Under the pieces are notes generated by a model. The model had not been told where the DNA came from, ran no database searches, and was given only the letters and a program-made list of their open reading frames with translations. Made by a program: the position numbers and the translations under genes. Source: Pisolithus tinctorius (taxonomy: Eukaryota > Basidiomycota > Agaricomycetes > Boletales > Pisolithaceae). From it: DNA of 64,000 nucleotides. The stretch is from positions 5,270,001 to 5,334,000 of the forward strand of contig JANFAH010000002.1 of assembly GCA_024663395.1 (NCBI GenBank). The letters run 5' to 3'. This document shows positions 20,971 to 31,734 of the stretch, one piece after another (position 1 is the stretch's first letter; the number at the start of each line of letters is the position of its first letter).

Positions 20971-23900
20971 CTATGGTGGGTGTTCCCTTTCCCAGACGTC
21001 CAACACTTCACAATCTTCCAATTCCTTCTTCATCAACCACTCATCATCCTCTGGCCCAAACCCTAACCACTGCACCAAATACTTCTTCGACCTTCCAGCC
21101 CACTTCTCGTCCAATATCTGCTCAATCAAATTCTCTAGCTGGCCATCTGCCATGACCACAGGGCCCGGGCGAGGCAGCTCACATGAGGGAAAAAGTGTTG
21201 TGTCATTGGGTATGAAGGTGTGTAGTTGGCTAACATGGAATGTGGTGCAGGCATTTGATGCACGAGGCACGTCCAGGATGTATGTAGACATCTCTGGGGA
21301 AGCCAACAAGATGGTATATGGCCCATCATATCGAGGCATAAATTTAGCTACACGATTGGTACTGTTAGCAATATATTCATGACAACAATGTTTTGTAGAT
21401 AGCCAAACCTTGTCCCTGACCACAAACCTCGGGTTGGGGACATGATGGCGATTGGTCACATGGGCTTGAGCCGCCTTAGCCGCAAGGAGATTGTCATGAG
21501 CTTCAAGAATGTCCATATCCAAATGAGCCAGGAAACTGGCAGCATCGCTGTGGTCATCCGTGTCGGCCTCCGAAGTGGAGATGGGGGGCAAGAGACGAGG
21601 CGAGCGTCCGAGGTGTAGTTGGAAGGGCGAAAACCCTGTACTATTATTAAGTGTGTTCATGATATGGAAATGTACCCTCAGCAGGGCCTTGACCCAGCCT
21701 TTCTGATTATGCTCGACGTGGAAGTGGATGCATTGGTTAACCATTTTATTGGTGCGCTCACTTGCCCCATCTGTCTGAGGATGGTAAGACGATGACATCT
21801 TAAGCTTGACACCTGTCAGTTTGTGAAGCAACTTCCAAAAGCGAGATATGAAAAGCTTATCACAGTCCGAGACAATCTCCAAGGGGAGACCATTCTCACA
21901 ATACCAGTGGTCGAAGAATAAGGAGGCAAACTCTGCAGTGGTGATGGAACTCCGACAAGGCACAAGACGCATGTCTGCACCGAGATGGTCCATCATGGTG
22001 ACGATCATGTTAAAGCTGTGATCCTCCAGCAAGGGGCCAATGAAGTCAATAGCAACAGAGTCACCGCGAGCGTCTGGAACAGGTAAAGGGTGTAGTGGGC
22101 CCGCAGGTGCCATAGTAGGTGACTTGTTGTGCATGCAGTGCGTGCAAGCAGGGATATATGCGGATGCAAGGTCGTGTCGCATATTAGGCCAGTAGAATGA
22201 GTTCCGCAAAGCTGCGTATGTCTTGTCTGTGCCAAAGTGGCCCAGAGTGTCATGGGCAAGGTGAAAGAAGCATTCACGAAGGGAGTGCACGCGAGGAATC
22301 ACCAGACAACCTGTGAGGTACAAGAGGCCATCGCGTTCCTGCAGGCTGGGTAGTGAGTCAAGGAGCGAGAAGAGATGCCGACAGAAGGGGTCCTCCATAT
22401 ATCCTTTCAGTATCTCCACTGTTAATAACTTGTCTACCTCAACCGTTGACACCACAGCAACCAGAAGGACATCGTCCAAGCGACGAGATAGTGCATTGGC
22501 TCCAACATTATGTTCGCCCTGCACATAATGTATGGTCAGATCAAACTGTGACATGTACTCCTGCCAGCGAGCCTGGTGTCAGGAGAGGTCGTGCTGTAAT
22601 GCAAAACTCTGAAGTGTACGATGATCAGTATATACCAACACTGGAGCGCCAAGCAGCTCGACCCTCCACTTTTTCAGGGCGCAGATGATGGCAAGGAGTT
22701 CCTTTTCATGTACTGGATAATTGAGTTCAGCTCCTCGAAGAGGTGTCAAATCAAAGGCAACTGGCCAAGCAGTCTCCCAGGTAGGTCCCCAAGAGAGGAT
22801 CGCTCCTGTTCAGAAGTCTGAGGTGTCGCACATAAGATATATGTGGTTATCGCCTGGATTATCATGGTCAATAGTCGTCAAACAGTGAGGGCTGACTACC
22901 AGGTCTTTGATGGCCTGAAAGGCCCACTGATGATCATTGGTCCAAACCGGAAACTTGAGCTCTGCCATTTTGGTCATTAACATGTTCAGGACATGCGTGT
23001 GTTCAGCGAGATTGGGAAGATGGTTGGCGACATAATGAACAAGACCGAGGAAGGCACGCATGTCTGTTACTGATCGCGGGACCGGCCAGTCAAGGATCCT
23101 TGCGATCTTGGAGGCATCTGGTTCAATCCCTTGAGCAGAGACACGGTGACCAAGGAAAAGTACATCAGTGCAGAACAACTGAGTCTTTTTAAGAGAACAG
23201 AACAACTTAGCATTGCGGAGAGCCTGGAGAACCGCGTGAACATTACGTTCGTGTTCCTCGAGTGTCTGCGACCAGATGATAATGTCATCGAGGTAGACGT
23301 GGCAAATGCGACCGATCAGATGACGGAGAGCAGCGGACATGCGACGCTGATGAACTGCAGGGGCATTCCTCACCCCCATGGGCATGACGGTCCACTCGTA
23401 CAGGCCCCAAGGCACGCGCCCCACCAACCACTTGATGTCGTCAGGATGTACCTTGGTCTGGAAGAACGCGTTAGTCATATCCAGTTTTGCAAAGTACTTG
23501 CCCTTCGTGCAATCACGAAGGATCTCGTCAATACAGGGCAACGGGTGATTGTCTGGTACGGTATTTAGATTGAGTTGTCAAAAGTCGTTCACCCAGCGGG
23601 GTAACGCAGTAGGATCTGCCTTCGGGATAATGAAGGCTGGTGAAGAGTGTGTGCTATTGGAGGGCCGTAATCACCCAGCATCAAGATGCTGCTGTAACAA
23701 CGTGTTCCATGCTTTGCGGTACTTCTTGGGACAATCATACGACCGAAGTTGGATTACCTTGTTGGCGTCCTTGGGCTGTACATGAAAGAGGACATCATCG
23801 GGTAAGGCATCCATGGGCAGGATGTTGACAGGGAAGCAGTCAGCGAACTCATTCTTGAGTCGCGCATCACACTTTGTCAGCTCTTCTGCAGCAGCAAGAA

Positions 23901-24078
23901 CCTCAATGTGGTGCTGTACCACACCGATGATATCCACCCCGCAAACTGGAGTGGCCGCCACCTCAGCGAGTTCGTGATACACTGGTAATACACCGCATAG
24001 CTCTTCAAGAACAGCATTCTTTATTCGCTTGACAGCCTGAACAGTAGGGGTCACCGGTGTTGGAACATAAAGTGCCAC
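20971..24078 (-). pseudogene. gypsy A reverse transcriptase, RNase H and integrase with chromodomain
   Basis: One frame throughout, broken only by TGA at 23671, 23578, 22810 and 22579. The polymerase block has GKYFAKLDMTNAFFQTKVHP and the catalytic YLDDIIIW. RNase H follows around 22850-22600. The integrase has a zinc-binding H-H-C-C (HDTLGHFGTDKTY to CTHCMHNK), the DDE triad in VAIDFIGPL, VSDCDKLF and ASERTNK, and a C-terminal chromodomain (KKYLVQWLGFGPEDDEW) that would target insertion to heterochromatin marks. The protein makes and integrates the element's cDNA. Inactive through the stops. Confidence 0.88.
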
Positions 24079-24294
24079 TGTTTATTGGTACTTAGGTGCG
24101 ATGCTAGTGTGCTTACATAAGCACAAAAAGCGCACATACTTGTAGTATTCTCTACTAGTATTCCCTCAGTAGTTTGTTCACTACTGAGGGTAAGTCTGTT
24201 TATATTACAAGTATTCTACTATACTGACATCCTGTAGTAGCCTACAGGTACATCTAATACATCAGTAGTTTGTTCACTACTGAGGTAGCCTACA
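24079..24294. mobile_element. 216-base insert between gypsy A protease and reverse transcriptase
   Basis: Removing these bases restores the gypsy A frame exactly (codons TGC then GTG). The block starts TGTTTATTGG and ends TAGCCTACA, as a small solo LTR would, but no clear target duplication is found. It carries two copies of a perfect hairpin, TCAGTAG-TTTGTTCA-CTACTGA (24166-24187 and 24262-24283). Confidence 0.6.
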
Positions 24295-24702
24295 GCATCC
24301 TTCAATAACCGGTTGAGAGGAGGTGGGGACAGAAACCAGGGGGGGATTCATTAAATCGTAACCAGTATTTTTAACAACACATGTACGGAGAGCATGATCG
24401 ATGACAAGCCCATTATGTGAGAGAAAAGGAAGCCCTAACAGAAGTGGTGTACACAAACAGGGTGCAATGATTGTGCGAATGGAACGTGAACGAAAACGTG
24501 CATCTGAAGAGAGACAGGACAGAACAATGTAACTTTGTAAAGACATGACCTCCCGGTCACCAGAGGAAAGCGCCACCAAAACATCAAGGGACTTATGCAG
24601 CTGACGGCGCCGGAGACCCAGCCTTGAGACAAGGCTTTCGTCAATCAGAACCAAATGTGAGCCACTGTCAATCAGTGCTTTTATGGGCAAGGGAAAGGTC
24701 AA
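24295..24702 (-). pseudogene. gypsy A protease region
   Basis: It reads PLPIKALIDSGSHLVLIDES, with the DSG aspartic-protease motif, and later LLLGLPFLSHNGLVID. It is in frame with gag across the TGA at 24730 and in frame with the reverse transcriptase once the 216-base insert at 24079-24294 is removed. Confidence 0.82.
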
Positions 24703-24729
24703 ATTAGGCCCTTCGAGAAGGCAGGACCA

Positions 24730-25524
24730 TCAAAGGTGAGGAACTGAAAGAGGTGCGACGTACTCTTCACCTGAGTCAGTTCCATCTCCAAGGGCAGCTG
24801 AAGGCATAACAACAGCGATGGCATCAGTGTCATCGTCGACTTCAGTAATGCGGGCATGCTTCGCCACTGGCTCCTCTTCGATGATGGTGGCAACTGGCTT
24901 CACACGTTTCTTGCGCACAGCCTCAACATCAGCTGCAGTCAGCGCCTTGTAGTTCTTAGCATCTGGGAAATCATTTGGACAGTTGTGCATGGTGTGGTTT
25001 TGGAAGAGATGACGGCACTTGAAACAACCAGAATTATCGCGGAGGAGCTGGCACTCTTCAACTGTAAGGGCAGGTGGGCGAGTACAAGCACGGCCATCTG
25101 GTGCCTTCGAGCTGGTCGCAGTAGTGTTGACTGAGCAACTAGGCTGAAAGGGCTTCTTATGAGGGGCCGTGTCAAGCTTTGTGGCATCATGAACATGCTT
25201 CTTGTCTAGGAGGCAAACCAAATCGAGCCAAGCACAGAATCGTTTCTCACGATGGGCAGCAGTCAGACGATACTCTGTGGTAAGATCTGGATGCATGTGT
25301 GACTCTAAATGAAAGCGGAGATGGTCTTTGGTAAGGTGGAACTCGCTTCCTCGTAACAGAACATTCAGGCTCTCCACCTCAACGGCCCACAGATGAAAGG
25401 CCTTACTACCCTGCGTCGATGACAGCATCTTCTGCTGGATAGCTTCTGCCCAATCACTGGGGAGCCAATACGTATGAACCTCATCCATAAACTCAGAGAA
25501 GGTCAGAGCAGTCAGTCGACTGCC
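24730..25524 (-). pseudogene. gypsy A gag, C-terminal part
   Basis: Continues the gag from 57267 after excision of gypsy B (SNN joined to GSRLTALTFSEF). The capsid-type region is followed by a zinc-knuckle-like CFKCRHLFQNHTMHNC and a basic, then acidic tail, ending at TGA 24730-24732. Both parts add to 451 codons, a normal gag size. The same frame continues into protease, so the TGA may be a decayed codon rather than the true end. Confidence 0.8.
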
Positions 25525-25529
25525 GTTGT

Positions 25530-25916
25530 TGTGACAAGACCTAAACAACAGGGTTTGTTGTAGGCTTGCACCAAGAACCAAGAAGAATGAAAGGAGAAAA
25601 GAGGAGGGACAGCTTAGAAGCAGGTGGATTTAGGACTCGAAGACCCAAATGAACTAGCTTGGAGCTAGTTGGGCGATTGAGTGACGGTACTTATACCAAG
25701 GTACATGCGGTAACGGCAAGGCATACGTGAGGTCTGTGACATCATAGTGATGTCATAATGATATCATAATGGAGCAGAACGTACTAGAAGGGGAAAGCGA
25801 GGCGGAGGTGAGGCGAGGTCTAGGCTGGAGCCCGGACCGAGTCCAAGAGATAAGATAAGATGCAAAGATAAGATGAAAAGAAAAGAAGAGAAAGGAAAAG
25901 AGTATGTATCGTAACA
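25530..25916 (-). repeat. gypsy B 3' LTR
   Basis: 387 bases, plus-strand ends TGTGACAAG and CGTAACA, flanked outside by GTTGT. Confidence 0.92.
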
Positions 25917-25927
25917 CTATCCCCTCC

Positions 25928-28833
25928 TTAGAAATCGACTTCCAGGCGATTAAAGGTAGGGACAGTGTCTGTAAAGTTCTCCAGGGGTTTGAAGAGGGAA
26001 GAAAAGAGGGAAGAGTCTATGCCACGGAGTTTCTGAGGGGCAGAAGGATTTCGACGATGGAAGTCCCTGACAGCACCAGGGGCTGACCTCAAGGCAGACT
26101 CAGGTTCCCAGGTGCGATCCTCGTCATGATACCCCTTCCAGTGGACAAGGTATTCAAGCCTACCCCTTTTCAAGCGAGAGTCAGTGATGTAGTCCACCTC
26201 GAACTCTTCATCTCCCTTGTGACCCACCACCAGTCCAGGGTGAGTGACGGTCTGTCCTTCCAAAGGTCCCTTGTATGGTTTGACCTGAGAGACATTAACG
26301 ACCGGATGGATTTTGAGGGTTTTTGGAAGTTTCAACTCTACCACATTGGGCTTGAGTGAGACAACCTTGTAGGAGCTGATCCAACGTTCAGTGAGTTTTC
26401 GGGAGGGGCAACCTGAGAGGGAGATCTGTGAAGTCTCTAACCAGACCATGTCACCAACAGAATAGGAGGGGGCGTCCGACCAAGTCGCATCTGCAGACAC
26501 CTTCATTCGTTCTGCGGCTTTGTCCAGAGCCTTTCTTGTATCCTCCAAAACCTTAGCAAGGTCAACAGCATGGTCTGTGGCTGCTTCCACTTTAGAAAGG
26601 AAGGGTTCTACACCCATCCTTGGGGTATAGGAACAAGTAACCGAGAAGGGACTTCTGCCAGTAGACTCTTGTCGCTTGTTATTGTAGGAAAACTGGGCGA
26701 CCTTAAGCCACGAAGGCCAAGAGCCCTGTTGATCATTGACAAAAAGTCAGAGGTACTGCTGCAGGTCCTGGTTAAGACGTTCTGTTTGACCATCCGTTTG
26801 GGGGTGAAAGGCAGTGGAAAGCTTGGGTTTGACTCCAAGCATTTTACAGAGCTCAGCAGTGAACATACTGGCAAACTGGGGGCCGCAATCAGAGATGACG
26901 GAGGAAGGTAGCCCATGCTGAGTCCACACATGGTCACAGAAGAGTTCAGCTGTCTGTAGCGAGGACACCTCTTTAACAGTGGGAGCAAAGACCACCTCCT
27001 TCGAGAACCTATCCACCACTACCATGACGTTATCGAAGCCTTGTGCCTCTGGCAACTCCATGAAGTCGACCGAGATGTTGGCCCAGGGATGCTCCGGGAC
27101 GGGGTTTGGGAGAAGCTTTCCTGTGGGAGGGGTTCTAGAACTCTTAGCCATTTGGCAACGATGGCACGCCGAGACATAGTCTCTAACAGTGGCAGTCATT
27201 CCAGGCCAAACATAGTTGCGGGAGATGAGCTCCAGAGTTTTCTTCCATCCAGGATGTCCTGCAAGCGGGGTGTCATGGTGCTTTTCAACACAGTGAACTC
27301 TGACAGCAGGCGGGACATAAACCTTTCCCTGACAAATGTACAGTCCTTCCTCGAGAGTAGAGCCCTCCGGTTGCGGAGTCACTGAGGAGGTGGACTTTAA
27401 GGCAACGACAAGGTCAACATCCTCTCCTACCACCAAGGTAGCTGCTACCCTAGAGGGATCGAGTAATGTAACCCCTTGGTTGTCTGACCCCTGTGGTTCG
27501 TGATCCTCCCTCCTAGAAAGGGCATCAGCCTTAGTCATTGAAGACCTGGGCTTGTACACCAGCTTGTAGTTGAACCGAGAGAGGTACTGGGCCCAGCGTG
27601 CCTGGCGGCGATCCAGGTTTTGCACCTTCATGAAATACTGGAGGTTAGTGTGGTCAGTCCATATTTCAAACTGGTAAGGGGTAGCTTCGAGGTAGTGTTG
27701 CCACGTCTCCAGAGCGCGAATTATGGCTAGCATTTCTTTATCGAAGACCTGGTAGTTTCATTCAGGGGGAGACATGGAGTGGGAATAAAAGGCGATGGGT
27801 CGCCAGAGATCATCTTCGCATTTCACGGAGAGGACAGCGCCGGTAGCAAAATCCGAGGCATCAGTCTCTAAACGGAACTCTCTGTCTTGGTCAGGGAACA
27901 CAAGGACGGGGGCAGTGGTGAAAGCGAGTTTCAAGGCGTCGAATGCTTGTTGTTCTTGAGACCCCCAGGTCCAGAGCTGATCCTTTCTTGTGAGCTCATT
28001 GAGGGGGCAAGCGATCTGTGCAAAGTCCTTGATGAAGCGGCGATAGAAGTTCGCTAGTCCCAAGAAGGCTCGTACTGAGCAGACCTTCATAGGAACCAGC
28101 CACTCGGTAATGGCTTTGACCTTGCTCTCATCCATACTGACTCCCTCGGTTCCTACCACCATGCCCAGGAACTCCACCTGCTTTTGCTTAAAGAAGCACT
28201 TTTCTGGCTTGACAAAGAGGTTGTTCTCCTCCAACCTTCTCAGTACCTCTAGGACTATCCTGTTGTGCTCCTTTTCATCATCTGTTTTCATGAAGATCAT
28301 CAGGTCGTCGATATAGACCACAAGGACGTCCTCCATATCACCGAAGATGTCATTCATCATGTTTTGGAAGGTAGATGGCGAGTTGCAGAGGCCGAAGTAC
28401 ATGACCAGTGGTTCATATGCCCCCTTATGGGTGACGAAGGCGGCCTTCCACTTGTCTCCTTCCTTTACACAAACATTGTTGTATCCCCATCAGAGATCCA
28501 TCTTGGTGAAGAGCTTACAGCCCTTGAGCTTGTCAACAAGCTGAGAAATAAGAGGGAGAGGGTACGCATTCTTAACCATATGTTCATTAAGATAATGGTA
28601 GTCTTGCACCATGCGCTTCTTCCCATCCTTCTTTGGAACGAAGAAGACAGGGGAGGTTTGGGGTGACTTCGAGGGGCGGATGTACCCCTTTCGCAGTTGG
28701 TCCTCAAGGAAGTCCAACACCTCTTTCTGTTTTTCTACGGAGAGTGGGATGAGATGACCACGCTTAGGAACGAAAGTCTCCTTGAGATCAATGGCATGAT
28801 CCCACGGTTTATGAAGGGGCATCCTTTCCGACT
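25928..28833 (-). pseudogene. gypsy B reverse transcriptase, RNase H, integrase and chromodomain
   Basis: Picks up the pol frame where gypsy C cut it. RT motifs: [25 protein letters not shown] and the catalytic YIDDLMIF. RNase H: FRLETDASDFATGAVLS. Integrase: the H-H-C-C region around HHDTPLAGHPGWKKTLEL to CHRCQMAK, then the DDE core with SVDFMELP, ISDCGPQF and DGQTERLNQ. The C-terminal chromodomain reads LEYLVHWKGYHDEDRTWEPE. TGA codons at 28490, 27758 and 26747 interrupt; the C copy has Arg, Gln and Arg at these sites. The element end GRNP-type tail finishes with RLEVDF and a stop at 25928. Confidence 0.9.
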
Positions 28834-28838
28834 CTTCT

Positions 28839-29233
28839 TGTTACGATACGTACTCTTTTTCCTTTCTTCTCTTTTCTTTTCATCTTATCTAATCTTTTCG
28901 TCTTATCTTATCTCTCAGACTCGGTCTGGACCCTGGTCTAGACCTTGCCTCGCCTTCACCTTGCTTCTCCCTTCTAGTACGTTCCGCTCCGCTGTGATAT
29001 CATTATGACATCACTATGATGTCATGGACCTCGTGTACACCTTGCCATTGCCTCATGTACTATAGTATAAGTACCATTGCTCAATCACCCAACTGGCTCT
29101 AAGCTAGTTCATTTGGGTCTACAAGTCCTAAAGTCGCCTGCTTCTAAGCCGTCTCCTCTTCTTTCTCTCTTCTTTCTTCTGTTGGTTCTTGGTGCGAGCC
29201 TACAACAAACCCTGTTGTTTAGGTCTCGTCACA
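28839..29233 (+). repeat. gypsy C 5' LTR
   Basis: 395 bases, TGTTACGATA to CTCGTCACA. A TATA-like TATAGTATAA lies at 29061-29070. AAGCTAGTTCA (29101-29111), about 35 bases on, would be the mRNA 5' end under the self-priming model. Confidence 0.92.
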
Positions 29234-29235
29234 CT

Positions 29236-29246
29236 TGAACTAGCTT
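29236..29246 (+). promoter_or_regulatory. self-priming primer-binding site of gypsy C
   Basis: TGAACTAGCTT, two bases after the LTR, is the exact complement of AAGCTAGTTCA inside the LTR (29101-29111). Tf1 of fission yeast primes reverse transcription with the first 11 bases of its own mRNA in this way. No tRNA-type TGG start is present here. Confidence 0.75.
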
Positions 29247-29425
29247 CTTTCTCATTGTACCCTCGCGCCGTTCGCCATCATTCCTCGCTTCCTCCGTGAA
29301 GGCTCGTGGGTGTACTCCCCAAGTCCCCCAGCCTCGGAACCTGACCCAAATCTCTTCGTCCCGTACATTCCTGAGTGCCGCTCACTCACTCCGCTCTTCG
29401 ACCACGACCTCTACCCCCTTCCACT

Positions 29426-29783
29426 GTAGGGAATGTAATTTCCCTACTAGGGGAATTGTTTTATTTCGTTCATTTTATTCAGTTTTGATTCTAGGTGTTT
29501 TTCTCTGCTAGTGGTACTTAGAATTTCGCATTTTGGTCGCTTAGTCAGCACTACCTAGTACTGGATGTAGTTAGTTTTTTTTTAATAACAAAAGACGAGT
29601 TACCACAGACGAGAGACGAGTCCGAGCAGGTCATTCCCTGCACCAAGACAGCCATAGAAGCCTTCAGACGACTACCAGGATCCTTGCCCAGGTTATAGAA
29701 GCCCCTTTGGCTTACTCACTCCCCTCAGATATCCCTACTCTCCTCAACTACCAGTCTTCTCTCATCAAATCAATTTTCCTACA
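29426..29783 (+). repeat. D1 5' LTR
   Basis: 358 bases, TGTAGGGAATG to TTTTCCTACA. Confidence 0.85.
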
Positions 29784-30011
29784 ACTGGAGCCCACCGCGA
29801 GGGGCTTCTGTCTTAGCCTGGAACCCATCCCAACCTTCTCAGATTCGTTTTTTCAGTTTTCCTGCTCTGTTTTCGCAATTTTCAGGCTCGGTTTAGCAAG
29901 TTTCACCTCTCGGCCTCGTCTTTTCACAGTCCCATAGTCGCATTTTCGTGTTTTTCTTGCTCGCGCACATTCACATATCAAGCATTCACACTCATATTAC
30001 CCCCCGAAGTC

Positions 30012-31391
30012 ATGCTTGGCCTCAAAATTCCGTGTCGAGGCTCGCCCGAAGCTCCGAGCTTCTCTGGGCGCCCTGAGGACCTTCGAAGCTATTTTGATGA
30101 CATAATCGACTTCTGCGATGGATTCGGCCTCTCGGACGGGCTCGCGCGCATCAAATTCGCACTCAAGTATGCACCTGTTGAGTTGGTGGACCTCTGGTCC
30201 CACTTGGCAGATACCAGGAATGGAGATTGGAGTTATTTTACCTCAGAAGTGGTCCGGCTGTATCCAGAGCTGGAGGAGTCCTGCAGGAACCAATTTTTTA
30301 GACTGAAAAGTGCACTCGCAAGCTCAGACGCCATCTCGGTATCTTCCCTGGGCGAGTATTTCCGCAGCTTTTGTCATTTTTCGCTGTCTCTCGAAAAGCA
30401 GAAAGAGTCGACATCTCATCTACCTGTTGTGTTTTTTTATGGATTCCCGCCCAAATTCAGATGCGAGCTGCTCGAGTTTCTTGACTCGCCAGATCAAGAG
30501 CTTACCGTGTCTAGTCTTATGATTGCAGCTAAACGGATTCTCGCACTGAGCAGCGGCCTCTGGAAGAGCAGCAAGGTCAACACTTCATGCGCGCAGCCAT
30601 CACATGCCTCGGACAGCCACGCACCCCGCCGTTCATATTCGTTTTGCTTTTTCTGTGGACTCTTGGGGCATATTCGGGCAGGTTGCCATTCGTTCAAGTC
30701 GTATTTAGCTTCGGGAAAGTGTCTACTCATAAACGGCCGCGTTGTTCTACCTACAGGACTGGAAATACCGCGCGAAGTTGCCGGACGAACTCTACGAGAC
30801 CGTCTCGACAACTGGTCTTCGTTGACAAGCCAGTTCGAGACTCGTAGGGGCTCGTCACTTGCTCGCTCACTTTCACCCACGGCCGCACCCTCTCGAAGCG
30901 TGTTTGACACACCATCGCACGTACCTGCTCGAACGAGCATCATGTATCCTCAGACCCTACCTGCTATCCAGCTCAGGCCAGTGGTACCCGACCCGCCAGC
31001 TGTTCAGTCTCGTTGCTCGTCAGCCGAGCGCTCTCGTAGCTCACCGCACGCGCAGCCACAGTCGAGGTGGCCATGTGGCCGAGGCCAGTCGCCCTCGTGT
31101 CCTCGTTCACGCTCGCGCTCGCAGACTCGAACGGGTTTGTACATGCATTCAAAAGATGGATTCATACCGGTCCAGTCGTATACCCGCAGCTTGAAGCAGT
31201 CTCACACTCGAAGGCGCTCGTATTCATATTTGACCGGTAGCTCACTCCCTTCTTCTTCCTCGTCCTCGTCCTCGTCCTCGTGCTCGCGCTCTCACTCACA
31301 CTCGAGGAAGGTACATTCGTACGTCCGTTCCAAGCCGAAGCGGTTGCGCAGCCGCAGTCGCGCGCCCCGGCGCTCTCGAAGAGCGCGTTAA
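30012..31391 (+). CDS. D1 gag with an Arg/Ser-rich tail
   Basis: 459 residues, intact. Residues 1-200 are a retrotransposon gag core (PSFSGRPEDLRSYFDDIIDF, FALKYAPVELVDLWSHL, FYGFPPKFRCELLEFL). A zinc-binding block CFFCGLLGHIRAGC leads to SYLASGKCLLINGRVVLPTG, then IPREVAGRTLRDRLDNW, the same order as in gypsy E gag (CFFCRSTNGHRMAEC, AGKC, IPRTAAGRNFKEKIDN). The last 150 residues are SR-rich (SRSRSQTRTG, a Ser run near residue 415, PKRLRSRSRAPRRSRRAR), unlike other gags in the window. No protease or polymerase follows. Start is the ATG opening the conserved gag core. Confidence 0.87.
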   Translation: MLGLKIPCRGSPEAPSFSGRPEDLRSYFDDIIDFCDGFGLSDGLARIKFALKYAPVELVDLWSHLADTRNGDWSYFTSEVVRLYPELEESCRNQFFRLKSALASSDAISVSSLGEYFRSFCHFSLSLEKQKESTSHLPVVFFYGFPPKFRCELLEFLDSPDQELTVSSLMIAAKRILALSSGLWKSSKVNTSCAQPSHASDSHAPRRSYSFCFFCGLLGHIRAGCHSFKSYLASGKCLLINGRVVLPTGLEIPREVAGRTLRDRLDNWSSLTSQFETRRGSSLARSLSPTAAPSRSVFDTPSHVPARTSIMYPQTLPAIQLRPVVPDPPAVQSRCSSAERSRSSPHAQPQSRWPCGRGQSPSCPRSRSRSQTRTGLYMHSKDGFIPVQSYTRSLKQSHTRRRSYSYLTGSSLPSSSSSSSSSSCSRSHSHSRKVHSYVRSKPKRLRSRSRAPRRSRRAR

Positions 31392-31734
31392 CGCTGTGTC
31401 ACACGAGTTCTGTTATGTTTCTTTTTTCGTTTCCTTTTTGCTTATGGTTCCTACAGTATCTAGTATGGATTTAGCTACGTCATTATGCAGAGTTTTAGGT
31501 ACATTATACATATTTAGTTTTTCTTTTCTTTTTGTTCTGTGTTTTACCTCCCCCCAGGCTTGAGTTGCCCGCAGAACGCTAAGTGGCATCGCACCTAGCA
31601 CCCTCCTGCGCTCTACGTGATGCCTCCCATCCGCAGATACAGTTCCGGCAAGGCACGCTGTCGACGAGGCCATCATCTCCACCGCTCGTCGCTCATCAAG
31701 GTGAATACTACCTTGTACTGAGTGCGTGTCCAGT
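31392..31734 (+). other. D1 spacer after gag
   Basis: I see no coding region, only T-rich sequence followed by a short block ahead of the tandem array. Confidence 0.3.

Noticed and set aside
24163..24190. Hairpins in the gypsy A insert as transcription terminators
   Set aside because: They are internal to a small insert in a polyprotein gene; intrinsic terminators of this type are not a fungal mechanism.
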